Of a stretch of DNA of 7,759 nucleotides, positions 1-4,580 are shown piece by piece (positions within the stretch are counted from its first letter, which is position 1; each line of letters opens with the position of its first letter). The position numbers and the translations under genes are program-made. Location of the stretch: positions 1-7,759 of the forward strand of contig URMT01000078.1 in the NCBI GenBank assembly GCA_900549005.1. The letters run 5' to 3'. The stretch is from an uncultured Eubacteriales bacterium. Lineage in GTDB: Bacteria; Bacillota; Clostridia; Christensenellales; Borkfalkiaceae. The notes beneath the pieces were generated by a model that was not told the origin of the DNA, searched no databases, and worked only from the letters and a program-made list of their open reading frames with translations.

Positions 1-377
1 CCCACGCCGTGCAGGCCCGAAGATATTTTGTAGCCGCCGTGCTTGTTGCCGCCGCCGAACTTGCCGCCCGCGTTGAGGTTGGTGAGGGCAAGCTCTACGC
101 CGCTTATGCCCTCCTGCTCGTTTATGCCTGTGGGTATGCCCCTGCCGTTATCTTTGACCACGCACGAGCCGTCTGCCGTCAAGGTGACCTCTACCCTGTC
201 GCAATAGCCCGCCAGGGCTTCGTCGATGGAATTGTCTATAACTTCGCGCACGAGGCCGTGCAGACCTTTTTCGTCTGTGGTGCCTATATACATTCCCGGA
301 TTTTCGCGCACGGGTTCAAGGCCTTTGAGCGCCACAAGGCTGTTTGCGTCGTAATTGTTCTGAACTTTATCGGGCAT
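1..377 (-). CDS. DNA gyrase / topoisomerase IV subunit B (GyrB/ParE), N-terminal part
   Basis: The gene is cut by the window edge: 125 full codons of the N-terminus are visible. It encodes the ATPase subunit of a type IIA topoisomerase, which with its A subunit changes DNA supercoiling or decatenates chromosomes. The GHKL ATPase motifs are in order: PGMYIGTT near residue 29, the ATP/Mg site VIDNSIDEA near 48, DNGRGIP near 77, AGGKFGGG near 105 and GLHGVG at the edge. The ATG at 377 is preceded by CGGAGG at good spacing. GyrB and ParE cannot be separated from this fragment. The [14 protein letters not shown] stretch and the absence of recF or dnaN upstream lean towards a ParE-like paralogue, but this is inference. 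A strong promoter lies about 480 bases upstream, which implies a very long leader. The family assignment is near certain; the subfamily is not. Confidence 0.92.
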   Translation of the reverse strand, partial: MPDKVQNNYDANSLVALKGLEPVRENPGMYIGTTDEKGLHGLVREVIDNSIDEALAGYCDRVEVTLTADGSCVVKDNGRGIPTGINEQEGISGVELALTNLNAGGKFGGGNKHGGYKISSGLHGV

Positions 378-400
378 AAAATACCTCCGTTCACGCAAAT

Positions 401-420
401 ATTTTTGCAAAAGCAAAAAT
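401..420 (-). promoter_or_regulatory. Hairpin in the topoisomerase gene leader
   Basis: A perfect 8-bp inverted repeat, ATTTTTGC and GCAAAAAT, has a 4-base loop. It lies 23 bases before the start codon of the topoisomerase gene and just upstream of its Shine-Dalgarno site. No U-run follows on the - strand, so it is not a standard terminator there. A role in translation or mRNA stability is inference. Confidence 0.5.
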
Positions 421-443
421 CTTTGCCGTGAGTTTTTATAATG

Positions 444-563
444 CTGTCGTGAAAGGGCTTAACGGCAGAAGTAAATTCCGCCTTGCCCTTTCTCGGCACA
501 GATAATTTTTATATCAGATATTCACAAAATTTTACGTCTTAGGGCGCCGTAAAATTTTCGTGA
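444..563 (+). repeat. Two-hairpin structured repeat, copy A
   Basis: The first hairpin (447-495) reads GTCG, then a T that faces a T (450 and 493), then an 8-bp helix GAAAGGGC/GCCCTTTC (451-458 with 485-492). Next come an asymmetric internal loop TTAAC opposite TT (459-463, 483-484) and a 7-bp inner helix with one A-C mismatch around the loop GTAAA (471-475). After a 26-base linker comes the second hairpin (522-563): TCAC pairs with GTGA, with one bulged C, enclosing an 11-bp AAAATTTTACG/CGTAAAATTTT helix. The same order and details recur on the - strand at 4033-4145. A TATAAT at 437-442 sits just in front but has no good -35. Function unknown. Confidence 0.75.
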
Positions 564-605
564 TTTTGAGGGGGGAGTGTTAAAGGTGTTTAATTTTGCC
601 AAGTA

Positions 606-713
606 TGTCATTTCGACCAAGTGAGCAACGCGAACGCGTGGAGAAATCTCTTTGTATAACGATTCATTTTTTGTTGAGATTTCTCCGCTCGCTTACGCTC
701 GGTCGAAATGACA
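606..713. repeat. Large dyad repeat (TGTCATTTCGACC ... GGTCGAAATGACA)
   Basis: The left arm (606-650) and right arm (676-713) share a perfect outer 13-bp complement (TGTCATTTCGACC) and a perfect inner 11-bp complement (GGAGAAATCTC). Between these, the two arms carry unequal GC-rich segments (21 versus 14 bases) that do not simply pair. A 25-base AT-rich loop separates the arms. I recall similar intergenic dyads being common in gut Bacillota genomes, but that is memory and was not checked. There is no coding potential. It is either a MITE/REP-like dispersed repeat or a large RNA hairpin within the - strand leader. Confidence 0.75.
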
Positions 714-778
714 AGGTAATTAGTCTAAATGACAGATAATATGTAAACACACTTTTCGGGAACACCTGTGATTTGCAA

Positions 779-791
779 GGGGCTTTGCCCC
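779..791. repeat. Short GC palindrome GGGGC-TTT-GCCCC
   Basis: A perfect 5-bp stem has a TTT loop. The identical 13-mer occurs again inside the small CxxC gene at 1080-1092. It has no T-run and so is not a terminator. It could be chance or a common intergenic hairpin. Confidence 0.45.
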
Positions 792-857
792 CTCCGACAA
801 CATTGTTGCCGCATCGGTTTTCAGTATAAAAATTTCAATGCGGAATTTATTTTTATT

Positions 858-886
858 ATTATACCATATTATATAATCGCTGTCAA
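858..886 (-). promoter_or_regulatory. Consensus sigma-A promoter facing the topoisomerase gene
   Basis: Read on the - strand, TTGACA (886-881) is followed by a 17-base spacer and TATAAT (863-858). The TG of an extended -10 (TGGTATAAT) is also present. Every consensus position matches. Transcription would start near 851 and run towards the topoisomerase start codon at 377, giving a leader of about 475 bases unless an unseen RNA ends earlier. Confidence 0.85.
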
Positions 887-966
887 CTTCAAGGGGTGTT
901 TTTTGACATCTGAGGCATATAAATAAGGCGCTTTGCCCATATTATTTTCAAGAAAAAAAGGGAATT

Positions 967-1125
967 ATGGCGGCTATGAAGACGGTTGGAAAAATGTGCG
1001 GAAAATACGACGTTTCGGGCGGGTACGAATGCCCGCATTGCGGCAATCACGTATGCGCGGACTGCGCGGAAAACAATATGGGGCTTTGCCCCAACTGCTT
1101 TTCGCGGCTTTACAGGATAAGCTGA
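967..1125 (+). CDS. Small protein with three CxxC pairs (predicted zinc binding)
   Basis: A 52-residue open frame of unknown family. It has three CxxC pairs, C22-C25, C30-C33 and C41-C44, plus C11, H24 and H28, which suggests one or two structural zinc sites of zinc-ribbon or treble-clef type. CPHCGNHVCADC and LCPNC are the key stretches. There is no signal peptide or membrane segment, so it is probably cytosolic. The ATG at 967 follows AAAGGGAATT; ATGs at 976 and 994 are alternatives that still keep all the pairs. Support for a real gene: dense, regularly spaced cysteines, codon use like the neighbours, and a strong terminator 27 bases after the stop. It is convergent with the M50 gene and is the only + strand gene in the window. 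No clear promoter was found. Function not assigned. Confidence 0.7.
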   Translation: MAAMKTVGKMCGKYDVSGGYECPHCGNHVCADCAENNMGLCPNCFSRLYRIS

Positions 1126-1152
1126 AAAAACTGCTTTTATTGGGCAAAAGAA

Positions 1153-1185
1153 CGCGGCGCCCGCAACTAAATTGCGGGCGCCGCG
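1153..1185. terminator. Bidirectional intrinsic terminator
   Basis: A perfect 14-bp stem (1153-1166 with 1172-1185) has the loop CTAAA and lies between two convergent genes. On the - strand it is followed by TTCTTTT; on the + strand by CCTTATGTTTT. It is likely to end transcription from both sides, and more strongly for the - strand operon. Confidence 0.85.
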
Positions 1186-1208
1186 CCTTATGTTTTAAAG
1201 TTGAGTAT

Positions 1209-1952
1209 TCACTTGTCTGTGACAGACTGCGGGGCGTAATCGTCAATCAACTGCCGCAACCGCGCCGACCACTTTTCGGCGCTTTTTCCGTCGCCCTTAG
1301 CGGCATAATAATCTGCGCGCAGCGATACGAGCATAATGAAGGCGGGCTCGTCTTCGGCTATCTGCGGAACGGAGAAAAATAAATCTTCTTCGATATCCTC
1401 TATCGGCGTGCCCTCGTAAAGCCTGCCCTGAATGGTGAGCACGCGTTCAAGCACCTGCCATTCCTCTGTATTTTTGGCCGCATCGATTATCATTCGCATA
1501 TCGGTGGCGCTTTCGCCCGAGCCTGTGGGGACGGCGTTGATTATTAAAAGATAGAGCGACGAGGGCGCGATGAACAGGCCGATTGACGCCTCGTTTGCGC
1601 AACACATAAGGGCTATGCCTGCCGCCGCGAACACAAAGTTTACGGCTATTCCGCCGCACGCCGTTACGATAAACGAGCGCCTTATATTTTTTGAACTCTT
1701 CGGCATTACAGTGCAGCTTGAAGGGGAAAACAGCGCGAATTTGCCGAGCTTTACGTCCATCTTTACGAACAGGCCGAACAGCTTGTGACCGAGTTCGTGA
1801 AGCTGGGCAGCGAGCGGAAAGAACAGCGCGCACAGCAGTATGCAGGCGACTATGTTCCACCATTCGCCGCCGATTTCAAAAACCAGCCAGCTGCCTGCGG
1901 CCGTGACTGCCAGCGCCACCGCTGCCGCCGCTGCCGTTATAAAATATTTCAC
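1209..1952 (-). CDS. M50-family (site-2-protease-like) membrane metalloprotease
   Basis: A 247-residue predicted membrane protein. The N-terminus is two hydrophobic segments (about 4-25 and 32-51). The zinc site HELGH is at 52-56, with E53 as the predicted catalytic base. A GGIAVNF motif at 100-106 sits in another hydrophobic segment, matching the conserved Gly/Asn motif of S2P enzymes. A further membrane segment ends in INAVP (138-142), followed by SATDM, where D151 is the likely third zinc ligand. The usual LDG spacing is altered, as in M50 subfamilies with an S-D-G version. Residues from about 155 form a soluble helical tail. The start is GTG at 1952, whose bases overlap the phosphatase stop (GTGA) and which follows AAGGGG, so translation is probably coupled. 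Substrate unknown. It is last in the yabP operon; a developmental role is inference. Confidence 0.8.
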   Translation of the reverse strand: MKYFITAAAAAVALAVTAAGSWLVFEIGGEWWNIVACILLCALFFPLAAQLHELGHKLFGLFVKMDVKLGKFALFSPSSCTVMPKSSKNIRRSFIVTACGGIAVNFVFAAAGIALMCCANEASIGLFIAPSSLYLLIINAVPTGSGESATDMRMIIDAAKNTEEWQVLERVLTIQGRLYEGTPIEDIEEDLFFSVPQIAEDEPAFIMLVSLRADYYAAKGDGKSAEKWSARLRQLIDDYAPQSVTDK

Positions 1953-2815
1953 TTTGCAAGCCCCTTTAAAATTGCGTAACCTTCGAGGTTGTCGCTTTCA
2001 GACGCGGTTATCTTTTCTGCGCCGAAGCGCTTTAAAATGCGGCATAAAAGCAGACACCCGCCCGCGATTACGTCGGCGCGGCGCACGTCCATACCCTTTA
2101 AACGCTTGCGCTCGTCAACCGACATAGAAAGCAGTATTTCGGCCTCCTTATCCAGCCATTCGGCGGTCAGCACGGTGCCGTCGACTACCTTCGGGTCGTA
2201 AGTTTCCAGCCCGTGATACAGGGCCGCGAGGCTGGTCGCCGTGCCGCCCACGCCGTACATATCCGTGCCCGCGAGCGTGAGGTTACCGTAATCGGAGAGG
2301 CGCTCTTCAATCACCTTATCGAGCGCGGCACTATCCTCGCCCGCAAGGTCATACAGGCGGACGGTGCCTATGTTCACGCTTTTGGAATAGACCTTTTTGC
2401 CGCCCTTTTGCAAAGTTATTTCGGTGCTGGCGCCGCCGAGGTCGATTATTCCGCCGTCACCCCCGCGCAGGGCGCCAGCTATGCCGCAGGCAGCCTCCTC
2501 TTCTCCGCTTATGACGTCGACGTCGATTGAACAGAGCTGTTTTACGCGGGCGACGAAGTCGGCGCCGTTTGCCGCCGAACGCACCGAAGCGGTTGCAAAA
2601 ACGTACGGCGTGCCCGCGCCGCTGAGTTCTGCCGCAGCCGCAAAAATCTGGACGGCGCGCGCGGTGCGCTCTATCGCCTCGGGCTTCAAAACGCCGCTTG
2701 TTGCCAGCCCTTCGCCGAGGCGGGTGGTATCGAGCCGTTTATATAAAGTTTTTCCGTCCGCCATAACCATCAGGCGAACGGAATTTGAACCTACGTCTAT
2801 TACAGATATTTTCAT
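1949..2815 (-). CDS. Ppx/GppA-family exopolyphosphatase / pppGpp phosphohydrolase
   Basis: A 288-residue ASKHA-fold phosphatase, matching the short single-domain form of the family (about 300 residues, without the C-terminal HD-like domain of long forms). Phosphate-1 loop DVGSNSVRL is at 7-15, ATASVRS at 74-80, the catalytic-glutamate region SGEEEA at 103-108, phosphate-2 loop IIDLGGASTEI at 123-133 and the nucleotide-binding GVGGTATSLAAL at 188-199. RRADVIAGG follows near 245 and SESDNLEGYAILKGL at the end. Members hydrolyse polyphosphate or the 5' phosphate of pppGpp, and which one cannot be told here. ATG at 2815 has only a weak Shine-Dalgarno (AAGGCA). The gene lies 39 bases after divIC and its stop overlaps the start of the M50 gene, so it belongs to the sporulation/division operon. 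Confidence 0.9.
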   Translation of the reverse strand: MKISVIDVGSNSVRLMVMADGKTLYKRLDTTRLGEGLATSGVLKPEAIERTARAVQIFAAAAELSGAGTPYVFATASVRSAANGADFVARVKQLCSIDVDVISGEEEAACGIAGALRGGDGGIIDLGGASTEITLQKGGKKVYSKSVNIGTVRLYDLAGEDSAALDKVIEERLSDYGNLTLAGTDMYGVGGTATSLAALYHGLETYDPKVVDGTVLTAEWLDKEAEILLSMSVDERKRLKGMDVRRADVIAGGCLLLCRILKRFGAEKITASESDNLEGYAILKGLAK

Positions 2816-2854
2816 AAATTGCCTTAAAAACGCAAAACCTAAGCCGCAAGGCGC

Positions 2855-3115
2855 TCAGCTTTTGCTGCCGATTATGCCCTGTTGGATTGCGAGGTCGAAG
2901 AGATTATCGAGATTTTCGTAATAATCCAAAAGGTCTTCGCTCTCTTCAATCTGCTGGTTTATATTGTCTATCTCCTCTTTGAGCTGGTCCCTGCGCTCTT
3001 TCAGCTGAACGATTACCACCAGCTGATAAATCATAATGGCGACGAGGACAACAAGGAGCAGAACTATTGCCACCGTGCCTGCCGCGACAAGACGGTTGCG
3101 CTTCCGTATATCCAT
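2855..3115 (-). CDS. divIC: Septum formation initiator / DivIC-like cell division protein
   Basis: An 86-residue single-pass protein. It has a short basic cytoplasmic N-terminus (MDIRKRNR), one membrane helix (about 10-32) and then a coiled coil (about 36-66) rich in K, E, Q and L. This is the layout of the FtsB/DivIC family, which with FtsL and FtsQ/DivIB forms the divisome subcomplex that activates septal wall synthesis. The sequence itself is weakly diagnostic. The assignment rests on architecture plus position directly after yabP-yabQ, the same order as in Bacillus. AGAGGTAATAT-ATG gives a good ribosome site that overlaps the yabQ stop. No S1-domain gene (yabR) follows, although that is common in relatives; a Ppx/GppA gene follows instead. 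Confidence 0.85.
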   Translation of the reverse strand: MDIRKRNRLVAAGTVAIVLLLVVLVAIMIYQLVVIVQLKERRDQLKEEIDNINQQIEESEDLLDYYENLDNLFDLAIQQGIIGSKS

Positions 3116-3118
3116 ATA

Positions 3119-3454
3119 TTACCTCTTTGTACATCTATTATACAATTTATTTACGAAAAATGCAACCATTATGTGGAAACTTTTGATATACAGTAAAATT
3201 CCCGTAAAAATTGCAACAAACATATACGCGCGCGCGTCGGGAAAGGAGAAATACACCGAAACGCACACGAAAAAAGCCGCAAGAAAGGCGGCGTAAAGAA
3301 TGTCGCATACGGCGGTGACGATATGCGGAAGCCTTGTCCGCCTTAACGGAAGGTGCCGGCCTGCGGCAAACGCCGCGGCGCGCACTACGTAAAGAAGGTC
3401 GTAGACGACGCCGCTTACGGCGCCCATAGCGAGGCAGATTAAAAATATGCGCAT
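3119..3454 (-). CDS. yabQ: Spore cortex biosynthesis protein YabQ
   Basis: A 111-residue polytopic membrane protein of the YabQ family. In Bacillus, YabQ is a mother-cell outer forespore membrane protein needed for cortex formation. Hydrophobic segments are at about 2-28, 45-70 and 76-102. The N-terminal G-x-x-x-G-x-x-Y-D pattern (GAVSGVVYDLLYVVRAA) and the Y-x-x-F/G-Y-K run near 77-91 (YMFVAIFTGILLY) are typical of the family. It starts at ATG 3454, four bases after the yabP stop, without a strong Shine-Dalgarno, so it probably depends on translation of yabP. Its stop overlaps the divIC ribosome site. The yabP-yabQ-divIC order makes the call secure even though the family diverges quickly. 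Confidence 0.87.
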   Translation of the reverse strand: MRIFLICLAMGAVSGVVYDLLYVVRAAAFAAGRHLPLRRTRLPHIVTAVCDILYAAFLAAFFVCVSVYFSFPDARAYMFVAIFTGILLYIKSFHIMVAFFVNKLYNRCTKR

Positions 3455-3458
3455 AGAT

Positions 3459-3713
3459 TTATTTGAACAGCTTTTGGGTGAGCTTTACCGCCTTGCCCGA
3501 ATATTTTATGCCTGTCACCGTCCCGCTTGCGCAGAACGCGCCGCTCTGTTTGGAGAATGCGACAATTTTAAGACCGCTGCCCGCAACGGTAATTCTGCCG
3601 CCCGAATAGCTTAAAACTATCTGCGCGGAGGAAAAGGCGTCTACGCTGTCTATGGCGGTGGCCGAAATTTTTTTGCAGTCTTCTATTGTTACGGTATGAA
3701 CTACTCCTTCCAC
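3459..3713 (-). CDS. yabP: Sporulation protein YabP (YabP/YqfC family)
   Basis: An 84-residue soluble protein made almost wholly of predicted beta strands, as in the YabP/YqfC family of sporulation proteins. It opens with HTVTIEDCKKISATAIDSV, the family's first strands. GRITVAGSGLKIVAFSKQSG (about 39-58) matches the G-x-L-x-I-x-G-x-x-L-x-I core, and GTVTGIKY (63-70) the closing motif. Length is close to the usual 90-100 residues. The start is GTG at 3713 after TGAGGGC; no earlier in-frame ATG was found before the terminator. In Bacillus the gene is under sigma-E, and a candidate site of that type lies at 3774-3803. It is first in the operon with yabQ, divIC, the phosphatase and the M50 gene. 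Confidence 0.87.
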   Translation of the reverse strand: MEGVVHTVTIEDCKKISATAIDSVDAFSSAQIVLSYSGGRITVAGSGLKIVAFSKQSGAFCASGTVTGIKYSGKAVKLTQKLFK

Positions 3714-3745
3714 TTTGCCCTCACAAAAGTTTACTGCCCGAAAGC

Positions 3746-3774
3746 AAAAAAATACTGCCTTCGCGGCAGTATTT
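3746..3774 (-). terminator. Intrinsic terminator just upstream of yabP
   Basis: Read on the - strand, a perfect 10-bp stem (3774-3765 with 3759-3750; AAATACTGCC/GGCAGTATTT) has the loop GCGAA. The last T's of the stem run into a stretch of seven or more T's. It would stop - strand transcripts entering from the HIT side before they reach yabP. On the + strand no T-run follows beyond the stem. Confidence 0.85.
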
Positions 3775-3803
3775 ATATATGAACATATTTCAAGTTTTAT
3801 GAC
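3774..3803 (-). promoter_or_regulatory. Candidate sigma-E promoter for yabP
   Basis: Read on the - strand, GTCATAAA (3803-3796) is followed by exactly 14 bases and CATATATA (3781-3774). This resembles the Bacillus sigma-E pattern of GTCATATT-like -35, about 14 bases and CATACA-like -10, with mismatches in both boxes. The start would fall near 3767, inside the left arm of the terminator at 3746-3774. Support also comes from known sigma-E control of yabP in Bacillus. It is a prediction by eye. Confidence 0.5.
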
Positions 3804-3826
3804 AGGCGCTTTGCACGCAGTTATGA

Positions 3827-3858
3827 GTTGCCAAAGGCAACGTTGCGGCTTACGCCGC
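3827..3858 (-). repeat. Two adjacent small GC hairpins
   Basis: GTTGCC/GGCAAC (3827-3832 with 3836-3841, 3-base loop) is followed after three bases by GCGGC/GCCGC (3845-3849 with 3854-3858, 4-base loop). No T-run follows either. They lie 3' of the third hairpin pair on the - strand. Role unknown. Confidence 0.5.
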
Positions 3859-3878
3859 CATCGCGAGTTCAGAGATAC

Positions 3879-4019
3879 TTATTCCCGCAGCAAATTTCAG
3901 CGCGGCAGCCCGCGCGTTAAAAAATTTGCAAGGAATAAATTTTTAACCATAGCCACTTCTAAACTTATTACGCCGAAAAAAGAGCAGCAGGGTTCCCCTG
4001 CGATACCTCTTTTTACGAC
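3879..4019 (-). repeat. Two-hairpin structured repeat, copy C (divergent)
   Basis: Read on the - strand, the first hairpin (4019-3972) starts GTCG, then a T facing a T, and an 8-bp helix AAAAAGAG/CTCTTTTT. It continues with an internal loop GTATC opposite TG, inner helix GCAGGG/CCCTGC and loop GAA, and ends TCGGC. The architecture equals copies A and B although almost every helix base differs. About 34 bases later comes a second hairpin (3938-3879): TTATTCC/GGAATAA, then GCAAATTT/AAATTTGC, an internal loop with TTAAC opposite TG, and GCGCGG/CCGCGC. The second hairpin resembles the first-hairpin type more than the second hairpin of copies A and B. Confidence 0.65.
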
Positions 4020-4032
4020 AACAATTTAAATC

Positions 4033-4145
4033 TCACGGAATTTGTTTTTTCGTAGCAAAAAGAAATTCGTGAACTCCTTTCCAAATAATTTATGACGAAA
4101 AAATGCAAGGCTGAATTTAGTTCAGCCGTTAAGCATTTTTACGAC
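4033..4145 (-). repeat. Two-hairpin structured repeat, copy B
   Basis: Read on the - strand, the first hairpin (4145-4094) is GTCG, a T facing a T, helix AAAAATGC/GCATTTTT, internal loop TTAAC opposite TT, inner helix GGCTGAA/TTCAGCC and loop CTAAA. Then come a 22-base linker and the second hairpin (4072-4033), with TCAC/GTGA, one bulged C, GAATTT/AAATTC and TTTTT/AAAAA helices. Compared with copy A, all three base changes in the outer helix are compensated on the other arm. No promoter is obvious. Confidence 0.75.
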
Positions 4146-4158
4146 CGTACAAAACCCT

Positions 4159-4182
4159 CGCCCAAAAAAAAGTTTTTGGGCG
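4159..4182 (-). terminator. Probable terminator after the HIT gene
   Basis: A 10-bp inverted repeat (CGCCCAAAAA with TTTTTGGGCG) begins seven bases after the HIT stop codon. The tail AGGGTTTTGT is a weak U-tract, so termination may be partial. It closes the prmA-rsmE-mtaB-HIT operon. Confidence 0.6.
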
Positions 4183-4189
4183 AAAAGTG

Positions 4190-4531
4190 TTACTCCCACG
4201 GCAAAGTCTGTCCGCCGAGAATGTGAATGTGCAGATGGAACACCGACTGCCCCGCGTCCTCACCCTGGTTTACCACAAGGCGATAGCCCTTTTCACAGCC
4301 GTTTTCGGCAGCTATCTGCGGAATTTTTTCCAGCATATACTTCACAAGCTCCGCCCTCTTTTCGTCCATTTCCGAAAGCAGTTTGAAGTGGTCTTTGGGC
4401 ACGGCCAGAAGGTGCACCTTGGCCTTGGGCTCTATGTCTTTGAACACGAGCATTTTATCGTCTTCGTAAACCTTTGCAGAGGGAATTTCGCCCCTTATAA
4501 TCTTGCAGAAAAGGCAATCGTCTTTAAGCAT
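4190..4531 (-). CDS. HIT-family (histidine triad) nucleotide-binding protein
   Basis: A 113-residue soluble protein of the HIT superfamily, Hint-like branch, usual length about 110-140. The histidine triad HLHIHILGG begins at H99; H101 and H103 are in the active site, where H101 is the expected nucleophile. C6, C9, H48 and H99 match the structural zinc ligands of zinc-bearing Hint proteins. Family members hydrolyse nucleoside phosphoramidates or related adenylated compounds; the physiological substrate here is unknown. ATG at 4531 has AGGAG eight bases upstream. The gene is 80 bases downstream of mtaB. HIT genes next to mtaB recur in Clostridia, so it is probably the last gene of the prmA operon. 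A small hairpin sits just before its ribosome site. Confidence 0.93.
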   Translation of the reverse strand: MLKDDCLFCKIIRGEIPSAKVYEDDKMLVFKDIEPKAKVHLLAVPKDHFKLLSEMDEKRAELVKYMLEKIPQIAAENGCEKGYRLVVNQGEDAGQSVFHLHIHILGGQTLPWE

Positions 4532-4549
4532 ATAATATCTCCTGAAAAT

Positions 4550-4564
4550 CCGCGCGCCGCGCGG
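4550..4564 (-). promoter_or_regulatory. GC hairpin before the HIT ribosome site
   Basis: A perfect 6-bp inverted repeat (CCGCGC with GCGCGG, 3-base loop) is followed on the - strand by ATTTTC and then AGGAG. It could be a weak terminator or attenuator between mtaB and HIT, or an mRNA-stabilising hairpin. Confidence 0.4.
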
Positions 4565-4580
4565 TTAATTACCAAAAAAT

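Larger units (their letters stand above)
378..966. other. Gene-poor spacer between the topoisomerase gene and the small CxxC protein
   Basis: No convincing gene was seen on either strand in these 589 bases. Short open frames exist, but they run across hairpins or mirror the topoisomerase gene. The spacer contains a leader hairpin (401-420), a two-hairpin repeat (444-563), a long dyad repeat (606-713) and a direct repeat of a 12-mer, GTCGAAATGACA at 702-713 and GTCTAAATGACA at 723-734. It also has a small GC hairpin (779-791), a CCGCAT/ATGCGG inverted repeat (808-813 and 838-843) and a strong - strand promoter (858-886). The last 80 bases are AT-rich and show no good + strand promoter for the small gene at 967. 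Confidence 0.8.
3714..4189. other. Hairpin-dense spacer between the HIT gene and yabP
   Basis: These 476 bases hold no convincing gene on either strand. Going with - strand transcription they contain a terminator-like hairpin (4159-4182), a two-hairpin repeat (4033-4145) and a third hairpin pair (3879-4019). Two small GC hairpins (3827-3858), a sigma-E-like promoter (3774-3803) and a terminator (3746-3774) follow. The low ORF quality and the dense inverted repeats suggest structured RNA or a cluster of dispersed repeats. Confidence 0.75.

Noticed and set aside
284..499. A - strand open frame whose peptide KAEFTSAVK resembles KAEFSSAVK encoded opposite the copy B hairpin
   Set aside because: The likeness comes from the two repeat copies. 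Differences between them follow base pairing in the hairpin, and the frame overlaps the topoisomerase start in another frame.
451..500. Possible integron attC site, because GCTTAAC fits RYYYAAC
   Set aside because: The matching GTTRRRY partner is missing: TTAAC faces only TT in the hairpin, and there is no integrase or cassette array.
606..734. Possible CRISPR-like array from repeated GTC-AAATGACA units
   Set aside because: Only two direct units plus one inverted arm, with no regular spacers and no cas genes.
903..923. TTGACA followed by TATAAA as a + strand promoter for the small CxxC gene
   Set aside because: The spacer is only 9 bases, too short for a sigma-A promoter; no other -10 stands at 16-18 bases.
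3715..4029. A 104-codon + strand open frame across the hairpin-rich spacer
   Set aside because: It crosses many inverted repeats, starts opposite the yabP leader, has no ribosome site and its composition is not protein-like.
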